Below, in pieces: positions 36,501 through 50,193 of a stretch of DNA of 64,000 nucleotides. The translations under genes were made by a program, and so were the position numbers. The stretch comes from Amblyornis subalaris. Lineage: Eukaryota > Chordata > Aves > Passeriformes > Ptilonorhynchidae. Location of the stretch: the NCBI GenBank assembly GCA_018881555.1, contig JACAXG010000012.1:9094980-9158979 (forward strand), in the 5' to 3' direction. Position 1 is the stretch's first letter, and each line of letters opens with the position of its first letter. Under the pieces are notes generated by a model. That model ran no database searches, was not told the origin of the DNA, and saw nothing but the letters and a program-made list of their open reading frames with translations.

Positions 36501-39500
36501 ATAAATTCACACTTTATTATATAATGTTTAACAGCTAGTGCTAAAGGGAGAAATACAGATGGGAGAAGTCAATGCAGGTCAACACTGGCAAGAGCATGTG
36601 CATTTGTGCTGGGAAATGGAGTCTCTTGTGCTCAGGGAGAGAACATTAGCTCGTTTTTCAGCCTCTTCACTCCTGCTGGACCCTCTTCCTCCTTCCTGGC
36701 CTCTCAAATCTGTGACCAGAATTAAAAGCTGCCTTCTCTGGTAATAACATTGACTGTTGTGCGAATTGACACAGGCAGGCAGCTGTAACAAACACAAACT
36801 CTTAGCTAGAATGCAAAGAGTAAATTTATTTCTGTTACCTTCCCGAAGCAACACCTGGGCGGAGGCACATGAGTGGAGATGTAGGGACCATTAAGTGTCG
36901 TCCAGTGCTAGAGGATCACCAGGCTGCTGTTCACACTGGTTTATCAATGGTTTTACACGTGTGTAGTTTATCACCATGCTGAGATCTTCACTGTGTTCTG
37001 GTCTTCTCTGTACCAAGACAGGGCACTCAAGCCTGTCCATTTGGGTGCCTCCAGGCCTACCAAGCACCTAGGTTATCTATACACAGATGTTCTACTTCTC
37101 AAAGCATACAGAGGGTAAACAGCAATAGACATTGTGTATGTGCTGTTCTACATTGCTGCTTGAGTCTTTGCTATCCCCAGCTGCATGGTCACTTGAGCAT
37201 ATTTACAACTCTTCTTGCCAGTCTTCCACTTTTAACCCATTTCTCCCAAGAATTCTCTTTGTTCTCTCCTTGCCTACCTGTGAGGAACTAGAGGCATCCG
37301 TCATAGGATTAACCATCTAGGAAGCTGATATTCTGGTGCAATGTACCTTTGAATAGTGAATGCCTGTTTTTCTAATGGACCGCCTTGTGCCACTGTTGAA
37401 AATATGCAGTACTGTGTACAACACTGTTTCTTGCTTTTCAGAACGTTCGAGTTCAAACAAAGTGCAGCAGAGGGTGAGTGATGACTTTATATTGCTTGGA
37501 TTTTGTGTTTGTTTTCTTTTTCCCCACTTCTAAAACCGAACTGGCCAATTACTACAGTTCCTGGAAAGGAAGGACCTTGAAAAGCATAATGCACAGTAGA
37601 GATGTCTGGTTAGGAATAGAAGAGTAATTCAAGTGAGAACCAGAACTATTAATCAAAGCTATGGGGTTTGGAGTCAGTGGGCAAATAGTGGGTTTGTTAG
37701 CTTAATTTCCTTGCATCATACAAGTGAGGATGCTAGACAATCCCTTAATACACAGTTAAGCTCATAGCTTTCCAGTTTCTCACTAAAGGAAGCCTTAATT
37801 GTAATGAGTGCTGTTAGAACATGAGTTGAAAAACTGTCATGCTGTTCAGTTTCTTACTTAGTATTGGTTTATAAAAAATAAATTGGGATGACAGGGGGAT
37901 GTAAGTTGATGTAGTGTTTTGTGACGATTCAGAGCTGCCAGTTGTGGTGGCTGTAGAATGAAACAGTTGGCTTTCTAAAATGGTACAGCATCATAGTAGA
38001 AATGTGTGCACAGCTTTTCTGGTATAAGGTTCCAGGACGAGATACACCTGAAAAAGACATGCTGTTTTGAGATGTCATTCACTCCTTGATGATTTTATAT
38101 CCACTTTGTCAGGATCAACAAAAGTGTTTCTTAAGTATTGCAGACTTGATCTGGTGTCCGAGTCAGACATGTGCTTTACACATACATAAGGAAAATGTGC
38201 CACTACAGCTTGATGAGCCCAGGCTGCTTGGGTTCCCTTTGCTGGACGTCTTCTGGACTTAGTATTCTGAGTGGTCTTCTGTCATTCTGGTAGTTCTTTT
38301 CATAGAGGACTTCCAGGGGACTTTGAGTAGACAGTATGATGTGGAAAGTGACTGCTGTGGGGACCAAAGCATTTTCAGTTTGTCATTACTTTGGTTTGAC
38401 TCTTTCTGAGGGGCCAAGATTGGCATCTTGGTTGGAGATTCACAGTTTTCTACCCCCCATCTTGAGACATGAGTTGAAAGAATTAAGCCTGTTTTGGAAC
38501 CTGATCATGTCTCCCTCTGAATGGCAGAACAAGAACTCTGCATACTTACTGCCTCTGCTTTCCCAGTTTCATGTGGGCAGAAATAGTTTGGATGTTTAAA
38601 CTGGTTCTAGTGTTTGCTTGGCAGAAGGTTGTTTAGAGGACGGGTATGTTTCTTCTTCTAATGCATGTTTTTTTCTTTGCTGTTACAGAGTAAAAAGAAA
38701 GAATTTGTGTCTACCACACCTTACAGACTCAGAAAGAGGCTAGCAGGTAAAGATCAACCTTTGCAGTCAGCTCCCACAGTCAGTGAGGCACTTTGTTCAA
38801 GCGAGAGTGTTCTTCTGTTGAGCTTCTCTCTGTAGTAGCAGTGTGACTGAAGCAATCTGATTCATCCTACAGGGAGTGTAGAAATGTCCTTAAGGAAATC
38901 TATGTAGACCTTTTCCCTACAACTGCTTGCTACTAAGGTGAGGGGTGGAAGGGTTAGAAGTACCAAGTTGCTGAACTTCAGTAACATGATCAAAAGAGAC
39001 AAAACTTTCAGTAATCTAACCTATGCTGACACTTAAGTGTGGCCCATTACTTGAACCAGGTCATAAAACTTTTTGATGGTGGTTGGAACATCCATGTTGA
39101 AGTATTTGCAGTTGGTTGGCTAAATGTGCTCGGAATGAATGCAGAGGAGAGTTTAGTACTTGGTGTTTCATCTTCTATTTCTTTTGTGTTGAGAGACCAA
39201 GACTGAGCCAGATTTCGTCTGTGCTCTTCAATCAACACTGCTAACAGAGGTATTTTACAAAACCTTTTTTGCAGAGTGTGGCTTAGAAGATACTCAGCTT
39301 GCATGATTGGCATTTGGGAAAACTGACATAGATATGCTAAGAGAGAGAAATAGGGAATTCCATTGTCTGTTTTTAGTTATTTTTTATGGTAAGATTATGT
39401 TTCGTAGTTGGTATCAATGAGCAAGCTTTACTTAACAATACTTTGTGATCCTAGAACTGGGAAAGAAATGGTCTTCTGTGTTTGCAGTTCTCTGAAGCAC

Positions 39501-42500
39501 TGATTTTACCTTTCTGTGAAATACATTTAGGATTCATATGCTTGAAAAGCATCTAGAGAATGTGTGTGAGATGGTGCAAAATGGGTTCTGTGTAAGAAGT
39601 CATTCCTAGCTTTTAACCTTAAATTTATGCTCTAGCTCCAGATCCCTATTTAGAAAGTGAGAGTGAATATTCTGCTTCCTGCTCAGAGGAGGAGGATGAG
39701 GAAGATCAGAAAGAAGTCAACACTGTTTTATCAGATCAAAAGACCCCAGCAAAAACCAAGGCTGCTTCTACACCTCCTCCCAGAAACAGCCTAGCCAAAA
39801 AAAATAAAGAGGAAAAGATGGTGAGTGTACAAAAATATACCCCTGAACTAGCAAATGTGAAGGGATGTGTAGTGACAATAAGCTGTTAGTGACCACATGT
39901 GACTATGGTGAAGAACTGCTAAATTCATTTCAAATCAAACCAGGTCGTTGGCTTTTGCTGTACTTTTGAGCAATCTCTGTTGGACAGGCACCACATGAAC
40001 CTGTGGGCTAATCCAGTTTGTATCATTCGCAACTTCAGAAGGATAAGTCTAAGATGTCCATGGAGCAGGGCACCTTGTATTGAGAAAGGATGAAAAAATT
40101 GATTCCTGTAGCACCGAAAGGAGCACACATTACTGTTCTAGCTTGCTGTTCAGCTTAATTGTCTTCCTTCCTTCCAGCGCCAGGGATCCCTACACCACCT
40201 TAGAATTACTGTTATGTTATCTCTCTGAGAATCCCTTTTCTGTCTTCTCTTCAGGAAAGAACCAAATGCCTAGGTTAGCTTTGGCAGAATGCTACTAGAG
40301 AAGCCATTTTTGCAAATATTTTCTGTCTTTCTGTTCATCCTTGCTCTATGTCTCATATTGGCCATCTTAGGGAGAGGGGTAACTTGATAGCAGGAGGAAT
40401 GTGGCTGATCTTGCTGTCATTTTATAGGGCAACCTGGTGGAGGAATACTTTGAAGCTCACAGTAGTTCCAAAGTGCTCACTTCAGACCGAACACTGCAGA
40501 AGCTGCGGAAAAGAAGACTGAATCAGGTACAGTTCATAGTGAATCACACAACTCTCAGAACTTTTGATTTCTTTAATGAAGATTGCCCTCATCAAAATTT
40601 CCCGATGTTGCTATTCTCACTTTATTTCTTCTGATTATGTGGTCAGTGGTAACACTGATTTAGGTAGCATTTTGAGCAGTATGTTTGCTGCTGCTGCTGT
40701 GAGTGGGAACAGTGCCCACTTCTTTGAACCTGAGATGGTAGGGAAAAAGCAGGGAGAAGGCACTATCAGGTGAGCTCACAATTGAAAGCTGCAGTTACCA
40801 GAAAAAGTTAAAATTTGCTTTTGGGGGAGGAGAAGAGGGAGAAGCACAGTTGTAGAGATCTGGTTTAGAACGTCGTTTTTGTCAATGAAATTATATGGGG
40901 AATTACAAGCTTTCTTGACTATTTATGTGTAGAGGAAATCAAGAGAGCTGTTTTCATCTGAACGTTACTGGGTCAAACCACTTGCAGGACCAGGGCAGCT
41001 CTAAATGTTGTCACCTGGTTTGTTAGATGTACTTTGTCCTCTTCCAATGTCTAGGAGACAGGAAACGGTGTAATTGTGGTGACTGAATTACTTTATTTTT
41101 CTCCATATGCCACTTTCACAAGACAGTTCAAAGGAAGCAGTTGTACCCTACAAGGAGAGGTGTCAGGGGATTATGAAGAATACCTGGAGCTCTTGTATCT
41201 GTGACTGCTTTTTGTACCCATTTGTGTTTTAAAAGATGGCATATATGCAGACTACCTGATGCCTGCTGTTGTCTGGAATTGCTGCCCAGAGAAACATCTG
41301 GATCCTTAACTTCTTTCGTAACAGCTCTGGAAGGAAATCAAGGCTTACAGTGTTAAAGCTACTGCTGGCTTCAAAGTAGTCAAAGGCTTAGCAGTTCTGT
41401 TTCTCAGTGCTTTGTCTGATATATTGCAGCTGCCTTTCCAGTGTAAACTGTCTTCTACTGCAAGGGAGTGGAAACCAAAGCTGTTAAAATTGAACAGAAA
41501 GGGAGGCCAGTGTAGATTTGATGCTAACTATCACACTACTGTGCTGTTTAAACATCAACATCACAGCATATCTTTAAAGCTGAATTAATCCTTTGATTCT
41601 TGATGCTTTTGAAATATTATTTTTTCTACACTGAGCTATCAGCTGCAAATTATTTCGTTTCTGCTGTATTTCTTTTTTAAGATCGTGGCGTTTTTTGAGC
41701 ATTCTCTTGTAGTGGCAAACACCTGAACCATAGCTAAGTAAGCATGTTGATTGGAGTCTTTGCTCCCAAGAGCAGAGATGTGATGTTGGTATCTTCTTGG
41801 AACAGTGCTTGGTGCTGTGTAAGCTCTGCATGTCCATGTTTTCTGTAGTGTTTTCTCATACGCGGCAGGAAGACAAAAATACACAGTGTGGTATCTGTTC
41901 TAGTCCTAGTATAGCTGCCATTTCCCATAATAAGATTATGTAATCTCTGCTTTGTGTCTCCAGTAGCAAAACTGGGCTTAGAGGGTACTTCATGGGAAAA
42001 AAAACCCAACCACAAATTGAGTGCACTGACAACGAAAACTGTTCTTTCTAGCTGGAGAGCCTGCTAGAGGGTGTTTTCAAGGACTCCAGGTATATGTCTT
42101 GTTTCTTCTCAGCTTTGAATGACTGTCATCTCTTTCTCAACACAGCAAACACTGCATGATCTTTTGAAAAAAGCTCCCCTTGCGTATGCTGCTGAAATTA
42201 AAGACCTTAACCAGCAACATGAATCCTTGTTTTCCAAGTGGATGTTGCAGTTACAGTAAGTATCCAATGAGAATCACTAAAGAAGCCTAGTAAAAAGGCA
42301 CTATCAGTAAACTTACCCTCAACAACATCCTGTGGATGAATTAAGGAGCGACTTTTTTTCTTTGATTGATGACTTTAAAAGAAGGTGGCATTAATTTAGT
42401 TCGGTGCTTCCTGTAGACCAAATCATAGCTGATCAACGCCTCGAATTGAATGCCTGAAGTGCAGTGAAGTTGCATTCTGCCTGGCCAGTTTGCCTGTGCC

Positions 42501-45500
42501 TCTCTAAACCAAGCTAGAGGGCATTCACAAACAGGGAACAGGAATAATGAGAGAACGGGGAAAATGAATGATGAGAAAAGTGTCCTTTGTGAGGATTTAT
42601 TTTTGTTTACAGCAGCGAGTTAGTAGTGAGTTGCCCACCACCAGCTTCAGTCTGTGGCTGTCTCCAGTGGTGTAACTTTAAATACCTGTGGTACCTAATG
42701 ATCTGGGCATGAAGAAACCTTAATGCTTTTGGAAACATTGGCAGTATAAATTTTATTTTGGTTTGTGTATATCTTCATGGGAAGGAGAACAGTGAACATT
42801 CAGGAAAGCAAATGGAACTACAGAGAGCTGTAAGATTCTGAAGCACCTTAAAGAAGGCAGACCACCAGCTCTGAAGTTAAGAGCTGAGGCTGGAGCCCGT
42901 ATTGGTGAGGAGAAAGCCCCTTGGAAGCTTTTGCAAGGGAGCAGAGCGTAAAGAAATTTGTGGTCCATGGGGAGAGACAGAGTGTATGAAGGACATTCGC
43001 TTTGAAAGTTGGAGAGTTGCAAGAGGAGGAGTTCTCTGTGACTTGGTGATCTGGGCAAATGGTTAGAGATGTACGTGGCAGGGCAGAAGGAACAGATCCC
43101 TAGATGACAGTGAAGTCAATGACAGCTGTTGAACACCTTGCTGTTGCCCAGTGCTATTTGAGTAACCTTATACTCTTCTTTATGGTCAAGAGAATGCTTT
43201 TCGTGCTTCTCAAACCTAAACAAAGCTTTGTGATTCCTGTGACGACCCACCCCTAAGAGTAAGGAAGTGCTTAAGATTAGAAAATGCACATTGGTCGAAA
43301 GGAACAACAGAAGTCAGAGGTCTGCAAATAATCAGAGAGTTTTATTAGTAAACCACACACTTGGCATGGAAATTGGTATGTTAGTCCCTGAAATGCTGTA
43401 TAGGTACACAGCACTGGGTTTTGTATAAAGGAGCAGGGTGAAAGGAAGAGAGAAATTAAGTACATGGCAGTGGGTTTTGGATAAAGGGGTAGGAAGGAAG
43501 GGAAAAGAGAAATCAAACAGGTTAATTTACAAAGGGAGAGATGAGTTAAAAAGAGGAAAAGAGAAAAAGAGAGAGAAACATTGACCCAGCTGAGGGGATG
43601 CCGATCCTGGATTCAGCATAGATCCAGGTGATAAGCAATGATCCAGCTCTGTCGGTTCAGCTGCTGAGATGTCCAGGGTCCGATGGATGCCGCCTGGGCT
43701 TGTTTGTGGGGGTTACCTTTTTACGGACAGGTTTCTCTGCCCCAAAGAGAGGTTTCTTGCTTTCCATGTTAATAAATTATCATGCACAGTTTGTTCTTTT
43801 AGGCCTTTGTGGAAATGGCTTAGAGGGCTTTGGGGGGTCTTTGGTAGTCCCAGTCCTGCTTTATAGTCCATGTCTACTTCCTGCCAATCATTCCTGCGCT
43901 TGCGCTGTACTGTGTTGTGGTTCTTTTTGAGGAAAAAGTGCTGCCCTATGTCCACCTGGGCCCTCTTCTCCTGCCAAAACTTTTTCTTTCTCATGGCATG
44001 TTAGTACAAGTAGTCCTTGGTTATTACCAACAATTCTTGTCTGTTATTACTCACAGTCCTTGGTTGGCTTCACAGCTGCCTGGTTATTGGTATTTCAGAC
44101 ATACTCATTAGCCAGTTATCTTCTGGGAATTGAGAACTCAAAAAGATATCACTTTGGACCACTGTTTATAGTGTTGTTAGAGAGTGGGCTTTAGTATGAA
44201 TCAGCCTCTCATAATGAAGAGCTCAAAGGGTCTCACTTTAGACCGCTTTCGTGGGAACACAAGAGAGTGGGCTTTAGTCAGAGTAATTTTTTCATCCCGG
44301 CCACAATTCGAGTCAGTAACTTCCTTTGAAGGTTCAGTAACAGAAATATTACTCCACTTGGATTGTTATTCAGGCAAGAAAAACAAGCTTCCAAGACTGC
44401 TCATTAAAAAACAGGTGCTCATTAGACAATATTAATTCCTGGGAACAGACAGTGTTTCTGATAAGCTGGAGACGGGTTTAGTCTAGGTGCAGTTCATCAC
44501 GGCTGAAGCCTAATGAGCATTTCTCATACCATAGTGCAGCCTGAGAGAGGGTGAGGGGTAGAACTAAAGTCAGCTTTTCTAGACTCTACAATTCCGTACC
44601 GTGTTCTCTTTATGCTTTCCTGCCTCTTTTTCTGTTGAACAATTAGGATGAGAAATATATATGAGAATAGAGTAATTTTGCTTTGTGTCTGAGGATCAGA
44701 GGGGGAAGCCAGTATGAAGGCTTGCGCTTTTTTTCTTGTAATTCTTGTGACCCGTGGTAAACATGTAATATAATCACTGGTGAGGGGATGCATGTGCATG
44801 TTGATTACCATTTGCTACCTGAATTTGGAGATCTAGTATCCTGTTCTTAGTCAATAGCATTTTCTTCCGTAGATGTTTTGGTAAATTTGTGAGCCTCTAG
44901 GCTGCTAAAACGCTTCTTTTGCTAGGATGCACATGCTGTGTTTCAGATTCCTTGCAGCTAATCTTATTTATCAGCTGTAAACTGAAGGTAAGCCTGGAGC
45001 TGAGAAAATGTGAAATTTTTAAAACCAAGACTGCTATGGATCATTTTGCTTAATGAATGTATGGACCTAAAACCAGATTTGTACTTTTTTGATTCGGTGT
45101 ACTTGCTCACTTTTCTGCAGCTTGGGTTTCAATATTGTGCTTTATGGACTGGGCTCAAAGCGTGATCTGTTGGAGAAGTTTCGTACCTCTCTGCTCCAGG
45201 ATTCTGTTCACCTGGTGGTTAATGGGTACTTCCCCAGCATCACTGTGAGATCTGTAAGTGTGGGAAAAGCTTATGGGTTTATGTAGTGATCCTGTGTTAC
45301 AAATACCTCTAAAGTCTTTCAATGTAAAATGGTAAGGAAACCTGCTGCATCCTATAGCAGTGGACCCCAAAAGAAGAGCAGTTCCTCTCTCTTTTAATAC
45401 TTTAAAAAAATTATCCCATGCATTTTCGAAGGTATTAATTTATGCCATTAATAGATATTTCTCACTCTAAAGTCTTGTTTTATGTCACTGTTTTGAAAAG

Positions 45501-48500
45501 AGGTATACATTTTTTGTTTATGCTGGCTGTTTTGGGGATTTTATGGTAAAAATCAGATTCTCTCTCACATGGCAGTCAAGGGCTCAATTTTAGATTTTCT
45601 GCACTTCAGTGCCAGAGCCCTTCATAAGGAAGTCCTGTTTTCTTTCTCAGATTCTCAACTCCATCACAGAAGAGATACTGGACCATATAGGGACCTTCCG
45701 CAGCCCTCTTGACCAACTTGAATTCATTATTAAAAGGTTTAAAGAAGGTAAAATGACTATGCATAAAAATGTTACTTACTGTTAAGAGAGCCTGGACATT
45801 TTCTTTCCTTATAGTTTTTATATATGTAAGTTACAGTTTCTTACTGTATCGTTGCTAGTATACTTTCTTGCGTGTAATTTATGCAACATATGAAAACATG
45901 CATGCACCAGGAGTATATTTGTACATGTATGTGTAACAACCCCATGTAAGCTGTGAGCTCAGTCAGTGTTATATAGCAGGACAGCAGTGTCAAACAAGCA
46001 GGTTAGAAGTGATTTCAAACGCAGGTACTGCCTCACAAAACTCTTGCTGAATTATTTCTGAATGTCTCTTTTACTGCTTGTATATTCATACACAAATTGC
46101 CATGAAATCTTAATTGTGCATGGCATTGGTGTTTCAGTGTTTACATTCTGTTCTCCATCATTACTTTATGAGTATTTCCAGTGGGACTAAGTGAAAAAGG
46201 CTGGGTGACACTGGTACCCAACTGAATGTACGTAAGTCAGTCTTGTAGTACACTGTAGCTGATCTAACTGGGAGTCTGAGGAACCTTTGGTTTCCATTGG
46301 CAGGCAAGTATGTATTAATTTGCACAAATACTGGTTACAGTTCTAGAATTGTTTCTGGACTCAGGAAACAGTGGTTCCCAGGGACAAGTACAGCAGCAAG
46401 AAGCTAGCTGGAAATTTTAACATCTACCATTTGCATTATCCGAGCTAGGTCTTTGTAACTTTTTTTCAGGACTCAGTGGGAAAAATTTCTAATTAAGTCA
46501 GTATGCTTTGGATCCAACCCTGAATAGAAAATGCATTTGCACTGTGAGGAGGAGCTTAAAGATGCTAGTCATGTAAATCAAGAGCAGCTGAACAAACTGT
46601 GGTTAGACTTCCATTCTAAAATGTATTTCAATGACCTTCAATTGCAAAAAAATTCGCAGCTAAAAGGGTAATTCCTGGTAAAGCCATGAGCAAGTGGAAA
46701 GTGGATTATAGAAAAGCTTAAACTGAAAAAAAAACCCCTGTAGCTGTGATGACAGCTGTGATACAGTGAATTGAGAAAAACCCTTCTAGGTGCTCAGAAA
46801 CACCAAGTGTAGGATCAAACGAAGTTGTACAAGGAAAGTGATATTGTAGTGATGTGTATGGAGCGTGATGGAATGGGAAACCAGCTTGGGTGCAGTTTCT
46901 TTGATTGATTCTCTGCTGTTTTTTCTGACCTTGCAGATTCATCTTTAGAGCTCTATGTCCTCATTCATAACCTGGACAGCCAGATGTTGAGAGGGGAAAG
47001 AAGTCAGCAGATCCTTGCACAGTTATCCTCTCTGCCTAGCATTTACCTGATTGCTTCCATCGATCACATCAATGCTCCTCTCAGTGAGTTCCCTTGGGCC
47101 TGATCTAGCAAAGAGAAGGATCTGTGTTCTGCTTTGGGGCTGCTAAGCATGTTTCGTAACCTCATGTATTACTGTTGATGTGTAGAATAGATCTATTGAT
47201 GTATGTATAGTCCCGATTGGGACTGTGACTGTGCTGGACCAAACTGTATAAAGATACTGAGAAATACCACTGATCATAATATACAAATAGACTCCGAGCT
47301 TATGGCACCCTTTGATTTTAGGGATTTACTGAACTGGAGATTGGATGTTATGTCTGTCATTGCATCTAAACAATTTTCTTTTATCAGTCAATGTTGTGGG
47401 CAGAATGGGAGCTTCAGATAAAGTTTATTAGAAAAGCCCTCCTGTTGAGCCATGAGGTGCAGAAAGGACCCCCTTCCTTTCTAAACTCCTTCTCCGAGAG
47501 GATCTAGGTGTGGCTGGACCCAATCTTAGCTGCAGACTTAGTTGATGGTTTATGCCTAAAGGATTATATAGGTGTAATTGAACCTTTGTCTGGCAGGATT
47601 AAGGATGGCAAAGCAAATACACTTACGTAAATAAACTTTTAACTGATTAAGATTATGATTAGACTAAAATATCTTAATCAGAATTATTTACTACACAGTA
47701 CAGGTAGCTGTAACTATTAGTATAGTTCATTTTTTTTGAAGCAATATTGAAGCAGGTATATTAAAGCTAGCAAAAACAATACAAGCAGAGATTGATGTTA
47801 CTCACCCATACCAACAACAGTGGGCAGATCTCTTTAGCTCAGCCTTGAGGAGTAACCTTGAGGGGCATCCCCACTCAAGGGAGGAATCTCCACACACTCT
47901 GAGAAGGGTCTTCGAGCTATTTTACTTCCACTCTAGGCAGAGCATCCAGCTACAGCCAGAAATTGTTTGCAGCCTGTTGTCTCTGGAAGGATTTACAATG
48001 TATCTATGAAGCTGGTATGGAAAAGGGATGGTGCAAATGTTTTGTTGCAGGAGAATTTACCTTGCTGGAACTGCAAGTATCAGGGTCTATGTACTGTGAA
48101 TTTCAGAAGCATACATTGTTTCCCCAATCCTACAGTAGAATTATGTGCATTTTAATATTGCTTATTTAACACCTTAGAAAACATAAATCTCCCAGTTTTG
48201 TCTGCTCTTTCTTTTTTCTCTGTTTAGTGTGGGATCAGGCAAAGCTGAGCCTCTATAATTGGCTTTGGTATGAAACAACCACATTTAACCCTTATGTGGA
48301 AGAAACATCTTATGAGAACTCACTTTTAGTACAACAGTCTGGATCTTTGGCTTTGAGCTCCCTAATGCATGTCCTACATAGTCTCACTCTCAATGCCAGG
48401 TAAGACACTGCTATGCTTCACAGTAGCACTTGTCAAGGACCCAGTCCTTAGGATCCATGTTTTCTGATACTATGTTCAAGGTGAAGATGTTAGGGCCTGA

Positions 48501-50193
48501 GTTCCAGTTGGTTGGTTACTTTGTGTGTAAGGGAAAATAAGTTAATATTTTCTAATGGTGGGAGTTTTGGGTTGTTTTTTAATTATTATTATTTTGAATT
48601 TCCCCTTTCTTTTTTTTACTTAGGGGGATATTCAGACTGCTTGCTCAGCACCAGCTGGAGAAAAAGGACAACCCATCTTATCCAGGCAAGTACCCACCTT
48701 TTCTCATTTGTTTGGGGTGTTGCTGTTCACAGCAGCCCTGGGTTTTGGTATGCAGGTTACATCTCCAGCAACAGAAGTGCTGGAACAGCTGGCTCAGTGA
48801 GGCTCAGTGTCTTTCTAGTGGCACTGTGTCTGACTCTGACAGGAAATCAATAGACCGGCTGTTTCTGAAGGACCTCCTCTTACATGCTTAGACATGACTG
48901 AGACCATCCATGGGGGGCTGTGGAGTTAAAAAATACAAAATGAAGACTATGAATTTGCATAACTTGCACTTAAAGGTCCTACCTAAATGACTTCTGATGT
49001 ATCCCTGCTTTCTAGGAAACATGTGGAATATTCTGTCACTGTAATAGGTGTTGCAGTGGATATGAATAACATGTTAATGGTAAAGAAAGCAAGATAGAAG
49101 AGTTGGAAATTAAGAGAGATTAACCATATTAGCGCATTTAAAGTGCTATTAGAATTCCATTAGGCAACAGGGTGACTGGAATTTTAATTCAGCTGTTTCC
49201 CATTAATCACTGAAATACGATGTTGGCTGTGTACTTGAAAGAGGCAATGTTACAGTAGCCACTGTGGTCTAAGCCAAAGCAAGACTTTCAGGTGGATATG
49301 TGGTGTTAGACATGGAAAAACCTGAAAATCTTACTACTTCAGTTTCTTGTTCTTGCCTTTTTCTATCTCCAGGGCTGTCTTTCCAAGACTTTTACCAGCA
49401 GTGTCGGGAGGCTTTCCTTGTGAACAGTGACCTGACACTCAGGGCACAGCTGACAGAATTCAGGGACCACAAGCTCATCCGGACCAAGCGGGTGAGTTCA
49501 GGCAAGAATTCTGGGTGTTCAGCTGCTTTAAATAAGAAAGATGCTTACTTCCTACTAAGTGGGGCTGTACTGTTTTAAGCACCTAGGAACTAGCAAGGGG
49601 CTGAAATTTTGTAATTGCTGCTCTTTCCATGCCTCCAATTTGTCAAGATCCTTTACATGGATAGAGGGCTGTAAAAATGCGGTGTGCTTTGCTTGTTCAG
49701 CAACCTACGTATCTTCTTCTTGAAGACTGTCAGAAGTAGTGGACTATGGAGCCTGCCAGTCTCCTTCCTATAGTATTACCTGTCTTTCCATAAGGAAAGA
49801 ATGCAGACTTGTAATAATAATGAGGCAGTATAGCAGTACAAGATATGAGAATAGTGTTGAGGAGCTTTGTAGTGTCAAACTAGCATAAACCACCAGAAGA
49901 TTTCTCATTTAGTGACTTTTCTCAGTATCTGTGCATTTCTAGTGTTGCTCTAGTGAAATATTCCTGGTTTTTAGTAACATAGTCCTTCAAAATGTTTGTC
50001 AGCTCCCATCCAGACTGCGGATACATGCTAGCATTGCAGTGCTGTCTGGTGGCTTGCCTTGCACTGTACACTGGTGTTAACAATGTATATGTCTATCTGT
50101 CCTCAGGGAGCTGATGGTGTGGAATACTTATTAATTCCTGTAGATGACAGTACCTTGACTGACTTCTTAGAGAAAGAGGAAGAAGATGTGTAA
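33211..50193 (+). CDS. ORC2: ORC2, origin recognition complex subunit 2, 16 exons, 572 aa
   Basis: Exons: 33211-33307, 34225-34368, 34650-34736, 36068-36157, 37442-37473, 38689-38746, 39636-39820, 40428-40526, 42146-42255, 45121-45253, 45651-45747, 46937-47083, 48228-48399, 48624-48685, 49373-49491, 50107-50193. Phases agree throughout. The start codon sits in GCCGCCATGA, an optimal context. The N-terminal half is charged and probably disordered, with CDK-type Thr-Pro sites at Thr99 (TPKR), Thr116 (TPEK) and Thr206 (TPAK) and an acidic stretch at 187-193. A conserved block follows ([20 protein letters not shown]), then an AAA+-like domain from about residue 300, whose P-loop position reads YGLGSKR and lacks a full Walker A, as known for ORC2. 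The C-terminal winged helix is in exons 14-16 ([15 protein letters not shown]). By family knowledge it binds ORC3 in the ring that loads MCM helicase at replication origins. Intron 14 uses a GC donor; intron 9 carries a solo LTR. Confidence 0.98.
42256..45120 (+). other. ORC2: ORC2 intron 9 (2.9 kb)
   Basis: Intron between exons 9 and 10. Nearly half of it is the antisense solo LTR listed separately; the rest is unremarkable single-copy-looking sequence. Confidence 0.8.
43238..44590 (-). mobile_element. Solo LTR of an endogenous retrovirus, antisense in ORC2 intron 9
   Basis: The element starts TGT and ends ACA on either strand and is flanked by the same 5 bases, ATTCC, at 43233-43237 and 44591-44595, as expected of a target-site duplication. 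Read on the minus strand, it has an AATAAA signal (43341-43346) about 100 bases before its 3' end, as in R-U5. Two tandem duplications lie inside: 56-bp units at about 43404-43459 and 43460-43515, and 46-47 bp units at 44149-44195 and 44233-44278, like repeats often seen in U3. No internal viral genes are present. The 43238 end is firm; the 44590 end rests on the duplication. A shorter element ending near 43886 with a 4-base match is possible. The family was not identified. Confidence 0.75.
48686..48687 (+). other. ORC2: Non-canonical GC splice donor, ORC2 intron 14
   Basis: Exon 14 ends in TATCCAG and is followed by GCAAGT rather than GT. The next exon starts at 49373 after AG and restores the glycine of PGLSFQ, so the phase requires this donor. 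Apart from the C, the site is a perfect match to the donor consensus, the usual form of GC-AG introns. Confidence 0.9.

Noticed and set aside
42753..43058. 101-codon minus-strand open frame in ORC2 intron 9
   Set aside because: Purine-rich intron sequence read backwards; no splice context or known family.
43238..43886. Shorter LTR interpretation ending at CA before TTCC
   Set aside because: The 4-base match is likely by chance, and the tandem repeats and similar sequence continue past it to 44590, where a 5-base match fits better.
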